Position numbers and translations under genes: made by a program. The notes beneath the pieces were generated by a model that saw only the letters and a program-made list of their open reading frames with translations, did no database searches and had not been told where the DNA came from. This document shows positions 55,183-64,000 of a stretch of 64,000 nt of DNA, piece by piece (position 1 is the first letter of the stretch; each line of letters begins with the position of its first letter). The stretch spans positions 85,791 through 149,790 of the forward strand of contig QEYB01000187.1 in the NCBI GenBank assembly GCA_017562135.1, given 5' to 3'. The stretch is from Dipylidium caninum. Lineage: Eukaryota; Platyhelminthes; Cestoda; Cyclophyllidea; Dipylidiidae.

Positions 55183-57306
55183 CTAAAATTGACGCATTTA
55201 CATACATACACACACGATCATCGCAAATAACACACCCGTCAAGATCGTTAACACGGCACCGCTTCTATGTTTCTACACGGCCAGTGTAGGATTAACGGGC
55301 ATTAAATGTAAGGAGAAAAAAGAAGCTCAACTTCTTACATCATTCATTATATTCAGTCGAAATAACTTCCATGGGCATCTACCACTTTTTACCAACGATT
55401 GAGCAAAACATATGCATGAGTTTTTCGAAAAATCCTCATTCTTAGACGCAGTAAATGAATCGATGTCTTTCACAATAACATTTTTGATATTGTATTTTTT
55501 TCCTCTTACAAATATTCCGTAATTACGACGAGTAAAAAGGAGACGAATATGAAGGATGTGGTAAAATTTCATACTGTGGAGAAGTTAATTTGTCAACAAT
55601 AAGTGAGGTCTTATGTGGTCGTTGTGCGCGGTCATCATGCTAGTGACATTGTGCCGTGCAGATTGAGCCATGTTTCGCCTCCATAACTCGCTTCTCACGC
55701 ATGACCTCGACTTCACGGCAAGAGAACTCCGTCGCTGTTATCTTATCGTCTGATGAAATTTCGGCCCAAGGGAGGTGTATTCTTATCTACCTATTTGCTT
55801 GACCTTTTCAATTATCATAAAAAAGCCGCCTTTCTCCATAATTGATGATTTGGTACTAAAATAGCGGCAATCTCGTGTCGCGAAGGCACCAACGAAGATG
55901 CCCCCTCGACCAGTCAATCATCTACAGGCGCGTCAGTTTGTACGGTCGGCACATACGAGTCCAATTTTGTTTTCTATCGTAGGCAGATGCATTAAAACAG
56001 CCGCATGGATGGCTGGTCCGTGGGTTAAATTCGAGTTCACGAAAAGTAGTGTGCGGAGTGGATGCCACAACCGTTCTTATTTCCTCGTTGTCAAGATGGG
56101 TCGGTGGTTTTCCTCAAATTGCCAGGACGAATTCTTTGGAAGCAATATCTTTTACCCTTTTTTAATTATTGGGACCATTTTTGAATGTCTCATTAATGTT
56201 TCCCGAACCTTAAGCTGCGCTGTGATTCTATTTGAACTCGTACCAGAGAAGCAGATGTAAATCGCGTTTTATTTGCATCTGGTTTCAGCAAAAAAATTAT
56301 ATAAAAGTGGTCTACGAACACAGGAAAATTCTACTAAATGAGTAAAGGGAATAGCTCTAAAATTATGAATAAAAACAACGAGCGTATGCTGAAATGTACC
56401 TCTTTTAGTCGCAGTTGGACTCAGATCAGTCGAAAACGACTATTTCATAGTTTTCAATCTAATAAGGCGAAAAACTGTTGATGACCCAATTTTTCCAGAC
56501 AGGCACACTTTTGGCAAAGACTACGTTCATTCAGAGAGAACAAGGGGTTAACGACTTGGTGCAGAAGGAGTCATTGCTGAATAACAGAAAACTCGTAATA
56601 AACGGTTCGTAAAATGCGCCAAGAGGAGGTAAATAGGGTCGGTTTGAGGAAATCAAACCTGAGTAAAATAAATCCGAGAAAAAAGGTGGGGGAACAAGGG
56701 TTATATATGTTTTGTTAAGTTGTGCAACAAGCACGAAGGAATGGAGAACCAACAGTTTTAACATGATGTCACCGATGAAATTAAAAAGGGAGAAAAGGCC
56801 ACGATACCTCAGAGCACCTTCTTATCGAATGTTTTGACGGTTGCATCAGGAATTGGCGTTCACAGGAAATGCTGCAATTTTCCAAAATATCCGAAATTTA
56901 ATCAAACGAGGCAAATAGTGAAGAATAAGGGGTTTTTGACAAATAGAATTAGAATCTTAACTCAATTTTACCCAACTTTCGAACTTTTCATGTCCAAATT
57001 GGTAAAGCCTAGCGAAATGGAATAGAAACTTCCGTTGTCTAGGGTTGCATCAACAGCTACGGCAGGCAGCACAAAAATTAGCTTATTCGCATAAAATCCA
57101 CCTCCTTCTTCGTGGTCGAGTCAACAGTTTTCTTAAGATTCGACAAAGTACCCGAAAGTTACAGAATTAGCTGTGGAAAGCCGAATGCTCGAAAGGAGGG
57201 GGTGGGCAGGAAATGCTTTTAGAAGTTGAATCAAGTTATGTCTATGGGTAGGAGAACTTAGAGACAGTAAGAGATAGTTCAGTCAAGCAAAATTTGTGGT
57301 CCTCAC

Positions 57307-57375
57307 CTCGATTAAGTCGTCAAAAGTTGTTTTTCTATCAACACTCGGGATCGTGGCGTGGTACAAGCGTTCGTG
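57307..57375 (-). other. Unassigned exon-like segment
   Basis: A 69-nt open segment between AG and GTGAGG, phase 0 at both ends, reads HERLYHATIPSVDRKTTF and onward to DDLIE. The codon pattern looks coding, but no family is recognised. Confidence 0.35.
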
Positions 57376-58828
57376 CTACCTCTGCCCTGGTATATGAGAT
57401 TAATTCGTTATTGAGATTCGCACAAGCTGAGATATTGCTTGGCAAAGTGGCGAAAAGAAAAGGGAGGATATTAACGAAAACCACTGATCACGTTGGTGCG
57501 TAATGATACCCAAAAAACAACTTTCAACTGTATCTGGAACGCGCGCTTTTTTAAGAGGAGAAAACTTTTCCCAAAAGAACTATTAAAAAACATTCATTCG
57601 TCATCACCAATCCGTTTTGCCTTTCCAAGGAGAGGAAATTGATCCTTTGCCTAGTTAAATGGACTGAATATTATGAAGAAATGTAATCAACAGGCCACTA
57701 GTAAGTATGAAATAGGAAAAAAGTGAGTTAAGATTCTCCGATGTTAGGATAAGTTTATTCGATTAAAAAGAACCAAATCCCGTTCCTAAAGTGTTACATC
57801 TATAAATTTTTATCCGCGACTACCAACAGCACTCTAAGGAACTAAACTACCAAGTCCCCTTGAAAATAGCATTATTCAAGAGGCTTGTTAGCTGTTTAGA
57901 GCCGTTACAATGCAAAGGAAGGAGGGATATACTAAATGCCGGTCACCACTATAAACACTCTTCAGACCACGGAGTATGTTGCAGGATGAGAGGATTAAAG
58001 TGAAATTTTTAAAAGCGAACTGCTAGAACTTAAATTGTCCATAGAGGTAACATCTGGCAAAATACGAAAACTTGGATAACGCATAAACGAAAAGAAGTAC
58101 GTAAGCAGAAATCTTTGGGGGATACCATAGAAAAGTCTGGCTGTAAAAGTGAACAGAAATGGTCACAAGTTAGTAATAAATAAAGAATTAATGAGTGAGA
58201 GCAAACATGGTGAACCGAAAAGCCATCAAATTACTTGCTGTGCTCATTACAGTCAGTTCGTGCGGAGAATCAGTCCAGTGAACATGTGATTTGTTGCTCC
58301 GATCAAGCTCGTTGTAACTTCTGTTTTTTGGTTAGAAATTAAATAGTAGGAGAAAGATGTCAATGCAAAACTTAGAAAAGGAGACATTTACGTCATCGTA
58401 TGCTATTTTTGTTGATCAAGATTGAGGCAAAAGAGGCGTGAAACTGAAACAAAGAACTATAACGTTAAAATTGGATATAGGAATCTCAAAGCTTGAACAG
58501 GGTTATCTCAAAAATTAAATGAGGATAATCTTGATGACGATGAGTAAGTTAACCCCGTCAAATATAGGAATTCACACTACAGTAAGCATTAGGTTACTGT
58601 GGCGTGCACGAGACGCACTCGTTAACGGCGACAATCTGCAGTCTCCCGCATCTCCCGTCTGAACCGTCCTGTTTTCGAACGAAATGTAAGTGCAACGAGC
58701 ATGAGTCTATCACAAACAATGTACGAAAAAAATGGTTTTGTCCCCAGAAACAACATCGCCACCAAATCATGTCAATAACATTAAAGAGGTCCTTGTTTGT
58801 GTGAGCAGAGTTTTTCAGGAATACATAC

Positions 58829-58885
58829 CATTCGAAATCCTCCAACGTCGGTCAGGCCGTTGAAGCGACAGTGCGTCAAAAGCGC
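58829..58885 (-). other. Unassigned exon-like segment
   Basis: A 57-nt open segment between CCACAG and GTATGT, phase 0 at both ends, reads THCRFNGLTDVGGFRM in its second half. It could precede the segment at 57307-57375 in one minus-strand transcript, since the phases are compatible. No family is recognised. Confidence 0.4.
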
Positions 58886-60889
58886 CTGTGGCATAAATCA
58901 AAAGTTCTTAAAACGGCCCCAGTTTTTGTAGATTTCAAAAAAAATACTCCATGGACACATAACGAGCCCATGTTGCAAAACTGACAAGTAGAAGCAGGAA
59001 GTGAGAGTTTCTCAAAGTAACCTTGAATGACTTCTCCAAAAAAAGGGGGGGAATTAACCAGTGTCTCACGATGACCAAAGGATGTCTAACAAATGCAGGG
59101 AATATTTCCCGATTAACATAGGGATTCACGTCAACGAATAAGTTTTTCGTCACAACCAAATTCTGATACTTCCGTATTCAATACTTCAGAAATTAATAGC
59201 CAAGTTAGTGGGTTAAGGAAGAGGAGACAAACCCGAGCCACTAAAATTCAGTTTGAGATAAAAATATAGTAATCTAAGTTGATTAATATCACAGTAAAGT
59301 ATAAAGAACTAAGACACGAAAGAACCATATTTTCGGTGAATCGAAAATGAGTATTAAGGATACTAAACAAGGAAGAAAACTAAGGCAAATGACACTGAAC
59401 ATTCAAGCAATAGAAGAGGCTCATGGTCGATGGTAGGGAAAAGCGACCTAACGTACTCTCCATGAACCCTTGCTGCGGACATAAACACTAGCGAGTTGAC
59501 CTCCTTACTATCCCACCGAGACTTCATGGAGGGACACGTTTAAATGAGTAAACACGATCGCGACGTAGACATTGGTGTTAGACCTCGTCAGCTAAAACGA
59601 GCAGTTGTTGCCGACTGGGGCAAAGCGCAGCAACCATGCGACATGTCACGTATGACGCAATTTCCGGCTGGGATTGCCCGGTTATAAACAACTAAACACA
59701 CGTGCTACAGTGCACCCTGCCACTCTCCAACTGCGCTTTCCAACCCTCCTCACAAGCTCCAGCCACTCTACTTACCCCAAATAATAACCAATCTATAGAG
59801 GTAAACATGAGATCTATGCGCGAGAAAAATATACTCCACCACAACGTTTCAAACTGCCATCGACACACTGTAACAGAGAATCAGTGTAATGAGATAGCAA
59901 ATTCACGACTATCTTCGACAAGAGAGTGTCAATGATGTTCCACGTGCATATCAATAGTTAGGCCGATCTTCAGATCACACAGGCAAAACCGCAAAACTTG
60001 TCGTCCCCCAGCCAAAAAAGCTTACTGGCGTGAAAACATAGTCTAATCACCTTACTCTATAGCCCTGCCCAAAATTGCAAAAAAAGTAGCATTTTATATA
60101 TTTACATAATTTGCGGTGACCAATAGTCGAAAGGGGTATTTTCGAAAAAAATCGATTGCTATGTACTCCAACGCATTGGTAATTTATCCGGAAGTTGAGT
60201 GCATCTCACGGAAGCATGAACTGGTCCTCAAACAATTAACTTATATCATTCAGATCCGAGCTTTGAAAAACCACAAACTCATATGAAGGGAAGACCGATA
60301 TGCTCACTGTTACAATGAACTTTATCTCCCACCACATGAATCACTGAATGCATCATCATGCACCAAGCTCCTTCACGGAACGAAACAGTAGAAAATGTGT
60401 TATACCACAACAGAACCACCGGAAATATTGCAGCGACAATGTACTTTACATAATACATCAGATGTACTAAACAGGTCAGTTATTAACTTCCGGACGCTAG
60501 TGACATTCGGAGTACAACGAATTTTTTGTCATCGTACAATAAGTTAACAAAACATCACAAAAAAATCATAGCTTGCAATGAGAAAAACAAGAGTTTCCAA
60601 TTTTTCGACTTTAATTAGTGAGGACCGGATGTAAAAGACCTTCTAATGACTGTTACACATTACATGTGTGAGTTTATGCCCCGAAAGGAATACTCAACTA
60701 TTGCGCAACTTCTGTAAATCAGAAATTTTCACAGACTTTCTTAAAATCACAGAAGCATATATTCGAATGAAGTTAGTGCAAAGTCCGAGAAAATTACCTC
60801 ACTTTCTACAGTCAATCCATTGAAACGTTATAGCTGCCTAATTAATTTCTCAAATTTCTTACACATGCTCCGTTCATCAGACCCTGGTT

Positions 60890-61013
60890 TAGGCCCTATT
60901 TGAACGCGAGCAGCGTGGAATCGTGGAGTTAGCTCGTCCGCACATTCTGCTGACGCAACTAGACTGCGGGTCCGGGCGCTCACTCGCATTTCAACAACGT
61001 CTACACGACTTGC
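60890..61013 (-). other. Unassigned exon-like segment
   Basis: An open minus-strand stretch begins after a TTGGTAG acceptor, reads VASRVDVVEMRVSARTRS and continues to AARVQIGPKPG before a weak GTCTGA donor. Higher GC than its surroundings suggests coding, but the 3' boundary and product are unknown. Confidence 0.3.
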
Positions 61014-64000
61014 CACCTACCAATCTGCCTATCCATGAAACTATCATTTGCCCTTGTCGAAGTAAGGCTTAAGATTTGCGAATGAACAAATGCTCACTAT
61101 TTACGTAATATTTGTAATCGGCACTGGAAAATCTCACCTTAGCCGACTTTACAAACTAAAGTACTCTTCTTCGTCAAACATGCGAAAATGAACCCACGCT
61201 GGATCACATAACAAAGCGGGCATTCAGAAAGGCCGAGGACCTTAACATGACGCATAACCAATTGCCAAAACATCAAAATACTTAATGTGGAATTGGCTTT
61301 TCGTATCCAGAAACAAAAGAATTGTACAAACTGTTCTTCCTCCATCCAACAGGTATTAATTACGTGCAGAGATGCTCGTCACACAATGGTTAATTTTCCG
61401 CTACAGAACCAACACTATAAAATTAAACAATTGACCGTCCAAATCATTAAGGCGACCTAGGTGCAGCTGAACAAGTCACATGTCAACTGCCTTCCAACTG
61501 CAGCATAACGCTAAAATATTCGAAAAAACCTCGAATGAGAGTTAAGCATGTCCCATCTTCATAAACTATCTGGGCTCTCAAGGTGAAAAAAATAATCAAA
61601 ACCAAAAAATATATTGCGCTGACTTCTATGTCTCAAGAGCATCTATGGACGGAAAATTGGAAAAAAAATGATATCTTATGATAAACATCATTGTTAGAGT
61701 TCGGAAACAAATGTAGATGTAAAGTGAAATTATTTAGAAAATCCCTATATTTCCACTGTTACACTATGAAGTCATGCAAAACAAGACCGCTTTAGAAGCC
61801 CGAAAAACATAGCGAAAACCACAGAGAAATCCAATAAATGCTAATTAAGAATAAAGTCACTCAATGACGATTTAAAGGGGGAGATAAAAAATCAGTTTTC
61901 TAAAAATACCAGTCTACCTATGTGAAGATTGCCTATTAAAACAGCGAATTATAAAAATCCGTTCTTCTATCACCCTGAAGTAGCACAACCCCCGAAAACA
62001 TTATTTCATTTCAGAACGAGTTATCCATTTGAAATACAATTGTTGAACGAAACGTCATATAAAATAGAACAGGCGTCAGGATACACATTACGTCGATGCT
62101 TTCTCCCCAATGTGGATGCATTGTAAGGAGAAATGAAGTAACCATATCAAAAAAAGACGAACAATTTGCAATCTATTACCAATTTCATCCAACATGAAGG
62201 AGTTTGTACTAAAATTGTTTGAATTCATAAGACCCAAATAAATTTATAGTTCACCAATTTCCCACCATCACGGATTAAAAAATTCTGAAGCTCTATTTAG
62301 CCGGTGACATGCTATTCATTTAGTTAAATCCGCTTTGTGAATTTTAATAATAAATAAGGCAGATTACTATGAAAAACAGTATTAATAGTATATGAACCAC
62401 AAATCATAGAGGAAGTGCAAGCATGAAATACTGCTATCTCATTAAAAGAACTCGAAGTTAAGGATGTAGAACAATATCAACTATTCAAAAAAAATCAAGC
62501 TGAACGCACTTAAATACAGCGCTTTGAGATCGAAAAATATTAGATAAATCAAAGCTTTATAAACAAGCTTTGAAAGGAACGCGGTATTTGAACTATCGTG
62601 GAGGTTCCGGTTCTTTTTTAAAACATATCCCGAACACCAAAAACATACAAGCAAAGGCTAACACTAAGACACACAAACAAAAAATGAAAACACTAAAGTA
62701 AAGTATCCATACAAACGAACATTAACTTGATGTGCGTAATGGCGCTTTCGAAAATTCAGGATTCAACGCGCTTTAGATAAAAAACCATTTACAACGCGAT
62801 ACGAAATCATAATTAGACATCTTAGGACCAGAAAATAAAAAAGCAGAAAGCCTACCTGTATTTTGTAACTCGCTCAAGTGCTTGAATAAAAGAAGGTTAA
62901 TTGAGGAATATGGATAATGGACACCGTCGATGAAGGCCTCCTTCGTAGTAGCCCACGATTCTATTATAACTTAGATAGAGGATAAAAAAGATGAAAAAAG
63001 AATATAGGTAAATTATTCGTAAACACGATATACGACCCACCAAGAAAAGCAATTTTCTAAGTCCACGTTTTGGTCCTACCTTACGTTTTGATGAGGGCCA
63101 TAGACGAATGTCCGCATCAAAGAATAATCGAACAACAATCGATCTATGCAAAAAACAATCTTAATGATTCTTAAGTTAATTAATAGTGAGATATATGATT
63201 AAAACAACTATTTATTTTGAAGATGAAAACCAAAAAAGAGTGCCTGTCGGTAAGATAATTACCATGCATTATAAAAAGTCCGGAACATTTGCCCCTTACC
63301 CGATAGACCACCGTAGATACAAAGAAAATGATTAAAAAACAGACAAGAAACACCGTCAGCAGATTACACTAGTATTTCATCTGAAACAAGCGTTTTAGAA
63401 AGAATTAATTGATCCTCTATTGAAAATTATGTCGTACAAACCTAACAGCTTCAGAAGCACCAGAAGCTAGAAAAAATATCTTGCGGAAATGACGGAATTC
63501 CCGCTCCCTTTGCCGAATATAGTCCCAATGTCTTCTCGCACTACTTCAACGCCTGATAGAATTGACTATAGGAACCTCGAAACATTGTATAAATAACATC
63601 CTTAAAATACTGCAATAAAGATAACCGGCAAACGAAATTGACGAGATATGCATTTTGAAAAAAAATTCTACGTTGCAGCCAATACAAATGACGCATGAGT
63701 CAAAAGCGGCTCATCTTATATAATACCGAGTACCTGCGAAACAACCTAACCTAACACTTGCCCGCTCACTCCGAGAAAGCGCTGAAGCTCGATTCTTTAG
63801 CATCGTATGGAATATTCTCGAATGTTGTATAGAATTTCGATATCAAAAGCAGCGCAATACCTTATCGTATTGAAGTTATCGGTTGCCAGCTACTGTGACA
63901 TCGCCTATGTTGAATTAATAATCTGCCTCTCACAAGTGCCTCTTTACCCTAAAGAAAAAGTATTTCAAAGTCAATACATCAGCCTGTCCCCTTTCGAGTT

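Larger units (their letters stand above)
55183..64000. other. Mostly non-coding AT-rich region
   Basis: This is either a long intron of alanine aminotransferase or intergenic DNA. Short frames abound but lack motifs. Three minus-strand exon-like segments are listed separately. The missing alanine aminotransferase exons (GNPTG and SFHSxSKG blocks) were looked for here by eye and not seen. Confidence 0.5.

Overview
The window is nuclear DNA from an intron-containing eukaryote, most probably a parasitic flatworm (a cestode is my best guess). The grounds are split genes with GT-AG introns, extremely short introns (29-38 nt) near the 5' ends of several genes with introns of 0.3-1.5 kb further 3', a mariner element, and flatworm-level divergence of otherwise well-conserved proteins. 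The phylum is an inference: no rRNA, mitochondrial sequence or spliced leader was seen.

Layout. 1-4011: no gene recognised. 4012-7072 (+): CEP95-like centrosomal coiled-coil protein. 8448-11265 (+): SMG9, the nonsense-mediated-decay G-domain factor. 11474-12729: a nearly full-length mariner whose transposase ORF (-) is open but has lost its third catalytic Asp. 12732-19925: gene-poor. 19926-21053 (-): a Snail/Scratch-type zinc-finger repressor with a TATA box and a CCAAT cluster upstream, starting with an eh1-like Groucho-binding motif instead of a SNAG box. 25412-27375 (+): an unnamed protein with two tandem FAR1/WRKY-GCM1-like CCHH domains, with a possible alternative last exon at 27903-28079. 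29138-33684 (+): PREB/SEC12, the ER exchange factor for SAR1. 35258-48634 (-): the complete DNA polymerase alpha catalytic subunit POLA1 in 22 exons. 50505-55182 (-): the 3' part of alanine aminotransferase. 55.2-64 kb: mostly non-coding, with a few exon-like minus-strand segments I cannot name.

I built the exon models by hand from splice signals, phase and remembered family conservation. The POLA1 model sums to 1558 codons after removing one base, SMG9 to 664, PREB to 653 and the tandem-domain gene to 334, all phase-consistent. CEP95, POLA1, the Snail-like gene and alanine aminotransferase each need one or more single-base corrections in otherwise conserved coding sequence. This looks more like assembly indels than biology, but it must be checked. 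The genes are unrelated housekeeping and regulatory loci; I see no operon and no gene cluster acting as one system.
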